Positions 1-7,770 of a stretch of DNA of 55,639 nt are shown here, piece by piece. Each line of letters starts with the position of its first letter. Within the stretch, counting starts at the first letter, position 1. The translations under genes and the position numbers were made by a program. Source of the DNA: an uncultured Lachnospiraceae bacterium (lineage in GTDB: Bacteria > Bacillota > Clostridia > Lachnospirales > Lachnospiraceae); assembly GCA_947575805.1 (NCBI GenBank), contig CANPOY010000017.1:1-55639 (forward strand). Direction: 5' to 3'. The notes under the pieces are model-generated. The model had not been told where the DNA came from. It did no database searches and worked only from the letters and a program-made list of their open reading frames with translations.

Positions 1-75
1 GGCAATGCCAAGGACGGCAATGCCAAGGACGGCAATGCCAAGGACGGCAATGCCAAGGACGGCAATGCAATGGAC
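1..75 (+). repeat. 15-bp tandem repeat inside the response-regulator gene
   Basis: Four identical copies of GGCAATGCCAAGGAC occupy positions 1-60, and a fifth copy with two differences fills 61-75. The unit is a multiple of three. In the frame of the downstream protein it reads Gly-Asn-Ala-Lys-Asp, and the last copy reads Gly-Asn-Ala-Met-Asp, running straight into the conserved Gly-Ile-Glu-Leu of a receiver domain. The array reaches the window edge, so the true copy number is unknown. Confidence 0.93.
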
Positions 76-597
76 GGCATTGAGCTGGCGAAAAGACTTC
101 GCGAAATACAGGAAGATGCAGTCATTTGCTTTGTTTCCACCAGCAATGACTTTTACAGAGAGGCGTATGACCTGTACGCAGTGCAATATCTGCTTAAGCC
201 CGTGCAGGAGGCAGAGGTGAAAAAACTGCTTGCAAAGGTGGCAAAAAGCATCGCCGTAAACAGAGAGCAAAAGCTTTTCGTTTCCTCCCGGGGCCGGAAG
301 GCGAGCATTTCTTACACAAAGATCCTGTACATCAGCAGCAGGGAGCATAACATTACTATCCGCTGCACGGACGGTTCGGTGCAGGAATGCAGGGGGAAGC
401 TGAACGAGCTGGCGGTGAAGGTGTGCGGAGACACTTTTATTCGTTGTCATCAAAGCTTTATTGTCAACATGAATCATGTGGATAATTTAAGCGGCATGGA
501 TCTGTTTATTGCAGGGGAGCTGATTCCGGTATCCAGACGGTACTATGCAGAAGTAAAAAGGCGGTATCAGGAGATGTTGTTTTGGGGGGTGGATTGA
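1..597 (+). CDS. LytTR-family response regulator (5' end outside window)
   Basis: Response regulator of the LytR/AgrA class, which binds DNA when phosphorylated by a partner sensor kinase. The open frame runs from the window edge without a stop. The first visible residues are the GNAKD repeat, then the receiver-domain segment around MDGIELAKRL, a second half with the conserved Lys-Pro of the beta5-alpha5 loop (YLLKPVQ), and a C-terminal LytTR domain of about 100 residues with the typical IRCHQSFIVN segment. The N-terminal part of the receiver domain with the phosphoacceptor Asp is not in the window. The sensor kinase follows 4 bp later, so the two form a two-component pair. An ATG at 70 lies inside the receiver domain and is unlikely to be the true start. 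Confidence 0.88.
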   Translation, partial: GNAKDGNAKDGNAKDGNAKDGNAMDGIELAKRLREIQEDAVICFVSTSNDFYREAYDLYAVQYLLKPVQEAEVKKLLAKVAKSIAVNREQKLFVSSRGRKASISYTKILYISSREHNITIRCTDGSVQECRGKLNELAVKVCGDTFIRCHQSFIVNMNHVDNLSGMDLFIAGELIPVSRRYYAEVKRRYQEMLFWGVD

Positions 598-601
598 TGA
601 A

Positions 602-1897
602 ATGATGATACTTAGGGATTTATCTGTACTGTGGTGTCTGCTTCATATCTTGATATTGTTCATGATGCTGTATCGTTCCCGGTATCCCCGGAAAAAGACC
701 ATTATTCTCACCGGAATTACAATGGGTCTGTTGATTCTGCTGAATATGGTGGGGTTGATCCTCTATGGGGTGGAGATCATGGGAAAGGTCTTTATATTGA
801 CCTGCACCTTGCCCAGTCTGCTGGTTTTCTGGCTGATTTCAAAAGACAGGAACGGAAGATTTTTCTTTACCTTCTGTCTGGCGGACACGGTGGCTCTGTG
901 GATCATAGTGGTGACAAATGTAGTGGATTTCTATTTAGGAGGCCAGCAATATGTTCTGATGTTTATCAGCAGGCTGTTGCTGTTCCCGCTGGTGGAATGG
1001 GCTGCAGTGCGTCGTCTGAGAAAGCCTTATCTTGAGCTGCAGGAGTCGGTGTCCAGCGGCTGGGGGATCTTTGCAGGGATGACAGCGTTCTATTATCTCC
1101 TGCTTGCCGTAAAATCCAATTTTCCTGTGATTATAACCAGCAGGCCCCAGGAGCTGCCGGCATTTTTTCTGGTACTGGTTATGATGCCTCTGACATATGC
1201 TGTGATTTTTGCGGCACTGTACAGACAGCTATTGCTTTTCAGGAAGCGGCAGAGCGAACGCATTCTGCAGGAGCAGAAGGCCGCATTGGAAATTCAGCTT
1301 GACAATCAGCAACGTATCCGCAAAATGAAGCATGACATGAAGGGACATACGGCTATGCTGTCAGGATTGTTTGCTGCCGGGAGGTTCCAGGAGGCAGCAG
1401 GGTATCTGAAGGTTGTGGAAAAAGAAGTGGACAACCTGTCGGGACAGTTTTGTTCCAATCCATATCTGGATGCGGTATTTTCTCATTATAGTGAAAAGCT
1501 GCAGGAAGCGGGGGCGGACTGCAGAATGGATATACAGGTGGGGGAGGAAGCGCTGCCTTATGTGGAGCTGTGCCAGATCTTCTCCAATGGACTGGAAAAT
1601 GCCCTGGATGCCGTAAGAGGGCTTGATGCAGAAAATCGGGAGGTCTCCGCACAGGTAAAGTTCAGCAGGAATCATCTTCTGATACGGATCAGGAATAGAT
1701 GCCGAGACGATCTGCATGTGGAATGGGGGACTGTCCCCGTCACGGATAAGGAGGGGCGAGACCACGGTTTTGGGCTTGCTACGGTAAAAGAGGCGGCGGA
1801 GCGGCTGGACGGTGAAATGTTCTGCTATACCGAGAACGGAAACTTCGTGCTGGATGTGGTGTTATCCTGCGTGGCATTTACGAAAGGGACAGAGTGA
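602..1897 (+). CDS. GHKL-type sensor histidine kinase (AgrC/ComD-like)
   Basis: Membrane sensor kinase partnered with the preceding LytTR regulator. The first roughly 210 residues are hydrophobic with about six membrane segments. They are followed by a short coiled linker, the phosphoacceptor box KMKHDMKGH (His244) and a GHKL ATPase domain with the N-box NGLENALDAV and a G-box DHGFGLATV. This is the standard plan of peptide-sensing kinases of the AgrC type, but the signal cannot be read from sequence. No dedicated peptide pheromone gene is visible next to the pair. The start follows the regulator's stop after a G-rich stretch at 585-592. The length of 431 aa is normal for the family. Confidence 0.88.
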   Translation: MMILRDLSVLWCLLHILILFMMLYRSRYPRKKTIILTGITMGLLILLNMVGLILYGVEIMGKVFILTCTLPSLLVFWLISKDRNGRFFFTFCLADTVALWIIVVTNVVDFYLGGQQYVLMFISRLLLFPLVEWAAVRRLRKPYLELQESVSSGWGIFAGMTAFYYLLLAVKSNFPVIITSRPQELPAFFLVLVMMPLTYAVIFAALYRQLLLFRKRQSERILQEQKAALEIQLDNQQRIRKMKHDMKGHTAMLSGLFAAGRFQEAAGYLKVVEKEVDNLSGQFCSNPYLDAVFSHYSEKLQEAGADCRMDIQVGEEALPYVELCQIFSNGLENALDAVRGLDAENREVSAQVKFSRNHLLIRIRNRCRDDLHVEWGTVPVTDKEGRDHGFGLATVKEAAERLDGEMFCYTENGNFVLDVVLSCVAFTKGTE

Positions 1898-2122
1898 AGA
1901 TGCAGGTGCAGGAAAGGATGGTCGGAATATATTGCGGATCTGCAAGGAAATGTAGCCGGTAAAGAGGTATACCCTATACTGCTTCTATGTGGAGGACGTA
2001 AGCGGCAACTTGGTACAGAAAGAGTTTACGGGTACGGAGAAACGGAAAAGCTGTTAAGGCTGGCTAATGAATTTGAAAGACGAGTAATTGTGGATGGATT
2101 ACTTATTCATAGGACCAAATAA
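1898..2122 (+). pseudogene. possible decayed coding remnant behind the kinase
   Basis: Translation continues open after the kinase stop in the same frame for 74 codons, with no start codon, ending at the TAA at 2120-2122. The 3' part reads like protein (KLLRLANEFERRVIVDG). The best protein-like sequence for the middle part (FYVEDVSGNLVQKEF) lies in another frame. This pattern fits a small gene broken by a frameshift. I do not recognise the family. This remnant and the following hairpin fill the 356-bp gap before the cyclophilin gene. Confidence 0.3.
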
Positions 2123-2124
2123 AA

Positions 2125-2169
2125 AAATGCTTAGAATCTTTTATAACATGATTTTAAGCATTTTCTTTT
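2125..2169. terminator. bidirectional intrinsic terminator
   Basis: The stem pairs AAATGCTTA-G-AATC with GATTTTAAGCATTT around an 11-nt loop. It is flanked by A-rich sequence on the left and T-rich sequence on the right, so it can end both the kinase transcript and the convergent cyclophilin transcript. Confidence 0.75.
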
Positions 2170-2253
2170 AGTATAGCAAAGAAGATATGCGTCAACGGAA
2201 TCTGCCTGTCAATTTTGCCAAAAAGATACCGATTTTGCATTTAGCTGTTCAAA

Positions 2254-2775
2254 TCAGACCTTCTCCGGATCAGGATACTCCACGCCGAAGCAATCTACAG
2301 TGACGCTTTCCATCACCTGAGGTTCCGCGGGACGGTCATTCCAGTCGGTTTTGGTCTCGGCAATTTTATTTACCACATCCATTCCTTCGATTACCTTCCC
2401 AAACGCCGCGTAAGCACCGTCAAGATGCGGGCTGGTCTTGTGCATAATGAAGAACTGGCTTCCGGCGGAATCGGGGTTCTGCGCCCTTGCCATGGAGAGC
2501 ACGCCCTCGGTGTGCTTTAAAGAATTTTCAAAGCCGTTCTGGGAGAATTCGCCCCTGATGCTGTAACCGGGGTCGCCCATACCTGTACCGTCGGGACATC
2601 CGCCCTGGATCATGAAGCCTTTGATAACCCGGTGGAAAATCAGGCCGTCATAAAATTTTTTGTTGATCAGGCTGATAAAGTTGTTTACGGAATTAGGGGC
2701 TATTTCGGGATAAAGTTCTGCTTTGATCACGTCCCCGCTTTTCATGGTAACGGTTACAATAGGATTTTGTGCCAT
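2254..2775 (-). CDS. cyclophilin-type peptidyl-prolyl cis-trans isomerase
   Basis: Cytoplasmic prolyl isomerase of the cyclophilin family that assists protein folding. The 173-residue product lacks a signal peptide and carries the family signatures: FHRVIKGFMIQGG with the catalytic Arg, GSQFFIM, and the LDGAYAAFGKVIEGMDVV segment near the C-terminus. The start is taken at the ATG at 2775 (MAQNPIV), because AGGAAAGG lies at the correct distance upstream. A longer frame from 2796 would place that site inside the coding region. The gene stands alone on the minus strand and converges on the kinase gene. Confidence 0.92.
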   Translation of the reverse strand: MAQNPIVTVTMKSGDVIKAELYPEIAPNSVNNFISLINKKFYDGLIFHRVIKGFMIQGGCPDGTGMGDPGYSIRGEFSQNGFENSLKHTEGVLSMARAQNPDSAGSQFFIMHKTSPHLDGAYAAFGKVIEGMDVVNKIAETKTDWNDRPAEPQVMESVTVDCFGVEYPDPEKV

Positions 2776-2904
2776 AATAGTTGTCCTTTCCTGCAAAAAG
2801 TGTATTATGTTTATTGTACCTTAAATGAAGACAGTAGTAAAGTAAATCTTCGGACATTAATATCAGGCCGGTTTACTGGCCTTGGGAATATATGGAGGCT
2901 GGTT

Positions 2905-3642
2905 GTGAAATATTTAAAGAAGATTAAGTTGAATTCCGCGGAGCTGAAGGGCATATTGTATGTGACGGACAGCGCCGTGAAAGCAAAGGCACTGCGGGAT
3001 GCAGGCGAAGCGGTTCTGGTATATTTTCATGAGGGAAACAAGGAAGAGGATTTTTCTGAGTTTACCTTTGGCATAGAAGATCCTGATCATTTAGAGGACG
3101 AATATACAGAACGGGTATACCGGAGGCTCAAGGGTCTGCCCTGGAATATTCTGGAGACAGAGAGGTGTCTGATTCGGGAGACTATGCCGGAGGATGTGGA
3201 GGATTTTTTCCGCATATACAGCGACCCTGCCATCACGAAGTATATGGAGGGGCTGTATCCCGACAAGGAGCAGGAGAAGGAATACATCAGAGAATATATT
3301 AAAAAGGTGTATACCTTTTATGAATTTGGAGTCTGGACGGTGGTGGAAAAGAGCAGTGGTTCCGTGATCGGCAGAGCGGGCTTTTCCTATCGTGAAAGCT
3401 ATGATGAGCCGGAAATTGGCTTTATTATAGGTGTTCCCTGGCAGAGGAGAGGCTACGGGGAAGAGGTTTGCCGGGGGATTCTGGATTACGGCACCGGCCG
3501 CCTGGGGTTTCGGGAGGTAAACGCCCTGGTGGAGACCGGGAACGAGGCTTCCCTGAAACTATGCGACAAGTTGAAATTTCAGGCGGTACAGGAGCTGTGC
3601 ATGGGGGATAAGGATTACTTTTTACTAAAATATTTTATGTAA
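2905..3642 (+). CDS. GNAT-family N-acetyltransferase
   Basis: Acetyl-CoA-dependent N-acetyltransferase of the RimJ/RimL-like type. The product is about 245 aa: an extra N-terminal segment of about 85 residues, then a GNAT domain beginning at LETERCLIRETMPEDVEDF, with the acetyl-CoA-binding motif VPWQRRGYGEEV and the closing segment NEASLKLCDKLKF. The GTG at 2905 is chosen because GGAGG at 2894-2898 sits 6 bp upstream. The longer open frame back to 2632 overlaps the cyclophilin gene in antisense and is probably not coding. The substrate is unknown. Confidence 0.85.
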   Translation: MKYLKKIKLNSAELKGILYVTDSAVKAKALRDAGEAVLVYFHEGNKEEDFSEFTFGIEDPDHLEDEYTERVYRRLKGLPWNILETERCLIRETMPEDVEDFFRIYSDPAITKYMEGLYPDKEQEKEYIREYIKKVYTFYEFGVWTVVEKSSGSVIGRAGFSYRESYDEPEIGFIIGVPWQRRGYGEEVCRGILDYGTGRLGFREVNALVETGNEASLKLCDKLKFQAVQELCMGDKDYFLLKYFM

Positions 3643-3750
3643 TATTATTTTAATTCGAGCCCATCGGCGCCGGGGCTTTTCCGCGGCGGAGAAATGTGGT
3701 AGGATAACTATATTAAGGGTCTGATGGGGGTAATGGCGCACAATATCGGG

Positions 3751-3810
3751 AGTGCCCTGCATATGCCGAAATACTTTTGTTATTATGGAAAGTATTGCCT
3801 GCAGGGCGCT
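3751..3810. other. 60-bp imperfect inverted repeat (hairpin)
   Basis: AGTGCCCTGCA at the left end pairs with TGCAGGGCGCT at the right end, and the inner AATACTTT pairs with AAAGTATT around a short loop. The two arms are separated by small internal mismatches. There is no T-tract, so it is not an ordinary terminator. It lies 70 bp before the aldo/keto reductase start and could be a leader structure, a protein-binding site or a small non-autonomous repeat. Confidence 0.55.
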
Positions 3811-3879
3811 GTCTGAGGAATGATGAAACCAATTGTGGAAAGAGAAATTTCGTGCTGAAAGCATGCGAGGAGGACAGGT

Positions 3880-4878
3880 ATGGATGATAGGTATGTAGCG
3901 GATGAAAAAAGATATGCAGCAATGCAGTATAACCGGTGTGGGGCAAGCGGATTGAGGCTTCCGGCCGTTTCTCTGGGACTGTGGCATAATTTCGGTTCTA
4001 ACGGCAATTTCGATAACATGGAGGCAATGTGCCGAACGGCTTTTGACAACGGGATTACTCATTTTGACCTGGCTAATAATTATGGCCCGGCTGCCGGTAC
4101 GGCTGAGGAAAATTTTGGCCGAATTTTAAAAAACGGCCTGGGAGCGTACCGGAATGAGCTGGTAATTTCCACGAAAGCAGGGTACGGCATGTGGCCGGGA
4201 CCCTACGGGGACGGAGGCAGTAAAAAGTATCTTGTGGCCAGCCTGGATCAGAGCTTGAAGCGTATGGGCCTGGAGTATGTTGACATTTTCTATCATCACA
4301 GGCCGGATTCGCAGACGCCACTGGAAGAAACAGCCCGGGCGCTGGACGGCATTGTCAGGAGCGGCAAGGCGCTGTATGTGGGTATATCCAATTACGACAG
4401 GGAGCAGACGATGGCGATTGCAGAGCTGTTCGGAGAGATGGGGACGCCGTTTATTATTAATCAGAGGCGTTATTCCATGCTGGACAGAACCATGGAGCGG
4501 GACGGGCTCAAAAGCTATGCCGCGGCTCACGGAATCGGGATCATCACCTTCTGTCCCCTGGAGCAGGGTTTGCTGACGGACCGCTATCTGCATGGCATTC
4601 CGGAAGACAGCCGTGCCCGCAGGGACGGGCGTTTTCTGCAGGAAAGTGCTATTACTGAGGAAAAGCTGGCAAAAATCAGAGCATTAAACGAGCTGGCGGC
4701 ACAAAGGGATCAATCCCTTGCTCAGATGGCCCTGGCCTGGATCCTCAGGGACGGGGATGTGACCAGTGTTTTGATCGGAGCATCAAAGCCTTCCCAGATT
4801 CTGGATAACATCGGTATGCTTAAGAATCTTTCCTTTACGGCAGAAGAACGGGAACAGATAGACGAGATACTGTTGTAG
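3880..4878 (+). CDS. aldo/keto reductase (YghZ-like)
   Basis: NAD(P)H-dependent aldo/keto reductase resembling the YghZ/L-glyceraldehyde-3-phosphate reductase branch. The 332-residue TIM barrel shows the catalytic tetrad: Asp63 and Tyr68 in HFDLANNYG, Lys99 in STKAGYG and His140 in FYHHRPD. It also has the YghZ-type GPYGDGGSKKYL insert and a cofactor-binding C-terminal region (VLIGASKPSQI). GAGGAGG before the ATG supports the start at 3880. The gene appears monocistronic and is followed by a short GC-rich inverted repeat (TGCCCGG/CCGGGCA, 4881-4903). The physiological substrate is not evident. Confidence 0.9.
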   Translation: MDDRYVADEKRYAAMQYNRCGASGLRLPAVSLGLWHNFGSNGNFDNMEAMCRTAFDNGITHFDLANNYGPAAGTAEENFGRILKNGLGAYRNELVISTKAGYGMWPGPYGDGGSKKYLVASLDQSLKRMGLEYVDIFYHHRPDSQTPLEETARALDGIVRSGKALYVGISNYDREQTMAIAELFGEMGTPFIINQRRYSMLDRTMERDGLKSYAAAHGIGIITFCPLEQGLLTDRYLHGIPEDSRARRDGRFLQESAITEEKLAKIRALNELAAQRDQSLAQMALAWILRDGDVTSVLIGASKPSQILDNIGMLKNLSFTAEEREQIDEILL

Positions 4879-5066
4879 AATGCCCGGCGTTGTATTCCGG
4901 GCAGTACCATAGGTGTAAAATGATCCCGAATTCTGATCCGCTGTCTGCGGGAATTTGCACTGTAGTAAACGGCCGCAGGATCTATGGCATGACTGTGCCT
5001 GCCTATCGGTATTATCATATGTTCTTGCTGCCGCACATTAAAATCTTTAACGTGCCCTACTTTACC

Positions 5067-5095
5067 TTGTTTTTTTATTATATTTTTAGTATGAT
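5067..5095 (+). promoter_or_regulatory. candidate sigma-A promoter for hflKC
   Basis: TTGTTT and TATGAT are separated by 17 bp, about 75 bp upstream of the hflK start, in an otherwise gene-free 293-bp interval. Confidence 0.45.
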
Positions 5096-5171
5096 GTAAA
5101 TAGTTTTGGAACCGATAAACGATAGATTTTAAACGGCGGCTTGTGTCATACAACGCAGAAAAGAGGGTTAA

Positions 5172-6236
5172 ATGAACGGTGATTCTTTTCGCAACTGGAA
5201 AAACGGATTTACAACAATGGACGGGGGACAGACAAAGCCTCCCAGGAAGGTGTCAGGAGGGAAGATTACCGGCATCATAGTGGCGGCCCTGGTGGTGGCC
5301 ATCATTCTGTTTAACTCCACCTATGAGATCAAGGAGCAGGAGCAGGCGGTGCTGATTACATTGGGGCAGGCATCCGCGGTGACGGAGCCCGGCCTGCATT
5401 TCAAAATTCCCTTTATCCAACAAGTGAGAAAGATCAATACAACCATCCAGGGCTTTTCTATCGGCTACAATAATGAGAATAATACGGTGGTGGCGGATGA
5501 ATCCCTGATGATTACCTCGGATTTTAATTTCATTGACGTTGACTTTTATGTAGAATATCGATACAGCGATCCGGTAAAGGCGCTTTACGCGTCCCAGAAT
5601 CCTCTGGGGATCCTGCGCAACATCAGCCAGAGCTGCATCCGTACCGTAATAGGCAGCTATTCTGTAGATGACGTATTGACTACGGGAAAGAATGAGATCC
5701 AGGCTGCTATCAAGGAAATGATTATTGAGCGGCTGGAAATACAGGACATCGGCGTGCAGCTGGTCAATATCACCATTCAGGATTCCGAGCCGCCCACCGC
5801 GGAGGTCATGGAGGCATTTAAGGCGGTGGAGACCGCGAAGCAGGGCAAGGAGACGGCCCTGAACAATGCCAACAAGTACCGCAATGAGCAGCTTCCCTCT
5901 GCACAGGCAAAAGCGGACGGCATTCTGAAAGATGCGGAGGCGCGGAAGACCGAACGCATCAACGAAGCGACCGCTCAGGTGGCCCGCTTCAATGCCATGT
6001 ATGCGGAATATATCAAGAATCCTGCAGTGACCAGGAAGCGAATGTTTTTCGAGGCCATGGAGAATGTGCTTCCCGATCTGAAAGTCATTATCCAGAGCGA
6101 GGGCGGCGACATGCAGACGATCTACCCCCTGGAGTCTTTTACCGGAGATGCGCAGGGCAGCATAGGCAGCGGAAATACTGATTCAGGAAGCTCATCTGCG
6201 GATGACCGGTCTGCTGACGGCACGGAAAACAATTAA
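5172..6236 (+). CDS. hflK: HflK-like SPFH/band 7 membrane protein
   Basis: Subunit of the HflK/HflC complex, an SPFH-domain assembly in the inner membrane that in other bacteria modulates the FtsH protease. The 354-residue product has a basic N-terminus, one membrane segment at about residues 27-48 (IIVAALVVAIILF), then the band 7 domain (EQAVLITLGQ onward). An Ala/Glu/Lys-rich helical region (about 215-280) and a Ser/Gly/Asp-rich tail follow. The partner hflC follows 11 bp later. The assignment as HflK rather than HflC rests on gene order and the longer cytosolic N-terminus. Confidence 0.85.
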   Translation: MNGDSFRNWKNGFTTMDGGQTKPPRKVSGGKITGIIVAALVVAIILFNSTYEIKEQEQAVLITLGQASAVTEPGLHFKIPFIQQVRKINTTIQGFSIGYNNENNTVVADESLMITSDFNFIDVDFYVEYRYSDPVKALYASQNPLGILRNISQSCIRTVIGSYSVDDVLTTGKNEIQAAIKEMIIERLEIQDIGVQLVNITIQDSEPPTAEVMEAFKAVETAKQGKETALNNANKYRNEQLPSAQAKADGILKDAEARKTERINEATAQVARFNAMYAEYIKNPAVTRKRMFFEAMENVLPDLKVIIQSEGGDMQTIYPLESFTGDAQGSIGSGNTDSGSSSADDRSADGTENN

Positions 6237-6247
6237 GGAGGCTGAAA

Positions 6248-7120
6248 ATGATGAAAACTGCAAAAAAAGTAATTTTGACGATTGCTATTTTTATTATATT
6301 GATAACCGCTGCATCCAGTATCGTTGTTACACGTGAAAATGAGTATAGCCTGGTGCGGCAGTTTGGAAGAATTGACCATGTAGTATCCAGCGCCGGAATC
6401 AGCTTTAAGATACCCTTTATCCAGTCGGTGGATACCCTGCCCAGGCAGATTCTGCTGTATGACCTCTCTCCCTCGGACGTCATTACCAGTGATAAGAAGA
6501 CGATGATCTGTGACAGCTACATCCTGTGGAAAATTGTGGATCCGGTTAAATTTGCCCAGACATTGAACGGTTCCGTTACCGGTGCGGAGGGACGTCTGGA
6601 TGCTATTGTTTACAACTCTACAAAGAATATCATAAGCAGTACCACCCAGGATGATGTGATTTCAGGACGTAAGGGAGCGCTTTCCGAAGCGATTCTGAAC
6701 AATATCGGCACATCTCTGGATCAGTATGGGATAGAAATACTTTCTTATGAGACCAAGAAACTGGATCTTCCCGGCGACAATAAGGCTGCGGTTTACGAGC
6801 GCATGATTTCCGAGCGGGACAATATTGCCGCAACCTACACTGCAGAGGGCAGCTCCGAGGCCCAGATCATCCGCAATACTACCGACATGGAGGTGACGGT
6901 CATGCTCTCCGAGGCGGAGAAAGAAGCGGAAATTCTGGTTGCCGAAGGAGAAGCAGAATATATGAGAATCTTGGCAGAGGCTTATAACGACGAATCCAAG
7001 CAGGAGTTTTATTCTTTTGTCAGGAGCCTGGATGCGTTAAAGCTTTCCATGCGGGGCGGCAATAAGACGGTAATCCTTTCGCCGGACTCGCCCATTGCCC
7101 AGATTTTTTACGGGAAATGA
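6248..7120 (+). CDS. hflC: HflC-like SPFH/band 7 membrane protein
   Basis: Partner of HflK in the membrane SPFH complex. The 290-residue product has an N-terminal membrane anchor (about 6-25), then the SPFH domain starting at VVTRENEYSLVRQFGRI. A long coiled segment rich in Glu and Ala (SEAEKEAEILVAEGEAEYM) is typical of HflC, and a YSFVRSLDA segment lies near the C-terminus. TAAGGAGGCTGAAA before the ATG is a strong ribosome-binding site, and the gene is clearly co-transcribed with hflK. Confidence 0.88.
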   Translation: MMKTAKKVILTIAIFIILITAASSIVVTRENEYSLVRQFGRIDHVVSSAGISFKIPFIQSVDTLPRQILLYDLSPSDVITSDKKTMICDSYILWKIVDPVKFAQTLNGSVTGAEGRLDAIVYNSTKNIISSTTQDDVISGRKGALSEAILNNIGTSLDQYGIEILSYETKKLDLPGDNKAAVYERMISERDNIAATYTAEGSSEAQIIRNTTDMEVTVMLSEAEKEAEILVAEGEAEYMRILAEAYNDESKQEFYSFVRSLDALKLSMRGGNKTVILSPDSPIAQIFYGK

Positions 7121-7133
7121 GAGCAGGAGAAGG

Positions 7134-7229
7134 TTGGATTACAGGAAAGTGAAACAAGCCTGTGAGGAAGTAGGAATGGCATTTCATGAATACATCAAGG
7201 AATGTGACAAAAATATGTTATTGGGATGA
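7134..7229 (+). CDS. candidate 31-residue small protein behind hflC
   Basis: A short frame begins with TTG at 7134, preceded by AGGAG at 7125-7129, only 13 bp after the hflC stop. It encodes a charged, probably helical peptide (DYRKVKQACEEVGMAFHEYIKEC and a short tail) with two Cys residues. The composition is protein-like and the ribosome-binding site is good. It could be a genuine small protein of the hflKC operon or the remnant of a larger gene. I do not recognise a family. Confidence 0.35.
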   Translation: MDYRKVKQACEEVGMAFHEYIKECDKNMLLG

Positions 7230-7259
7230 AACAGTATCTTAGAATTTTTACAAGATATT

Positions 7260-7301
7260 ATTCCCGGCTCTGCCGCAGATCGTTCCTGCAGGGCCGGGAA
7301 T
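7260..7301 (+). terminator. strong hairpin ending the hflKC transcript
   Basis: ATTCCCGGC-T-CTGC pairs with GCAG-G-GCCGGGAAT around an 11-12 nt loop. There is no clear T-run after it, so termination is likely but not certain. Confidence 0.5.
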
Positions 7302-7628
7302 CTGTAGGTGTATGAAAAAGATGGCGCCCACACCTATCTTTATTGCAAACCTCTCGTATAAAGCCGCATGTTCCCTCAAAAAACCAACTGGAAAACTTCA
7401 TAGGTCTGAATAGAATAAATCCGATGATTCTGCCATTCATAGAAGTTCTGATAAAAGCGATATTATCACCATCATCATTTAATTCCTTGAACAATCCGCA
7501 TATATGTAATACCTGCGTCCAGGAAAGTAAAAAATCGTCCGCCATAGGACTGCTTGGGGAATCAAGGGTGCAGCCTATGAAAAGGTAAAAAGGACAAAGG
7601 CGGCAATCCGGCCCTTGCGCAATAGTTC
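7302..7628. other. gap with no convincing gene
   Basis: Frames of about 80-95 codons exist on both strands here, but neither has a good ribosome-binding site nor any motif I recognise. The stretch contains no obvious RNA gene or repeat. It may be decayed coding sequence. Confidence 0.4.
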
Positions 7629-7657
7629 TTGCGGTTTACACTCTTTTGGTTTATAAT
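7629..7657 (+). promoter_or_regulatory. candidate sigma-A promoter of the glycerol operon
   Basis: TTGCGG and a perfect TATAAT are separated by 17 bp, about 110 bp before the first gene of the operon. Confidence 0.6.
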
Positions 7658-7770
7658 AAGGAAAAAGTTGCAGTGAGGGTATGAGGCAGGGAGTCAAGCA
7701 GTGGGAATGTCATGGGGATGGCATTAATTTGCTTGGCTCTTTTCGAATATGCAGGAAAGGAAGAACAGAT

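Noticed and set aside
1..75. CRISPR array
   Set aside because: The 15-bp units are directly adjacent with no spacers and lie in a coding frame.
5..220. Frame with repeated MPRTA units at the left edge
   Set aside because: The same DNA read in the frame of the LytTR regulator gives GNAKD repeats leading into a genuine receiver domain, so the MPRTA frame is a shadow.
2632..2904. Extended N-terminus of the GNAT gene
   Set aside because: It would run antisense through the cyclophilin start; a GTG with GGAGG at 2905 explains the gene better.
3625..4062. Minus-strand frame opposite the aldo/keto reductase start
   Set aside because: No ribosome-binding site or known motif. It overlaps a clear gene and its hairpin leader.
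7258..7588. Opposing 80-95 codon frames between hflC and the glycerol operon
   Set aside because: Neither has a good start site or recognisable motif; listed only as an unexplained gap.
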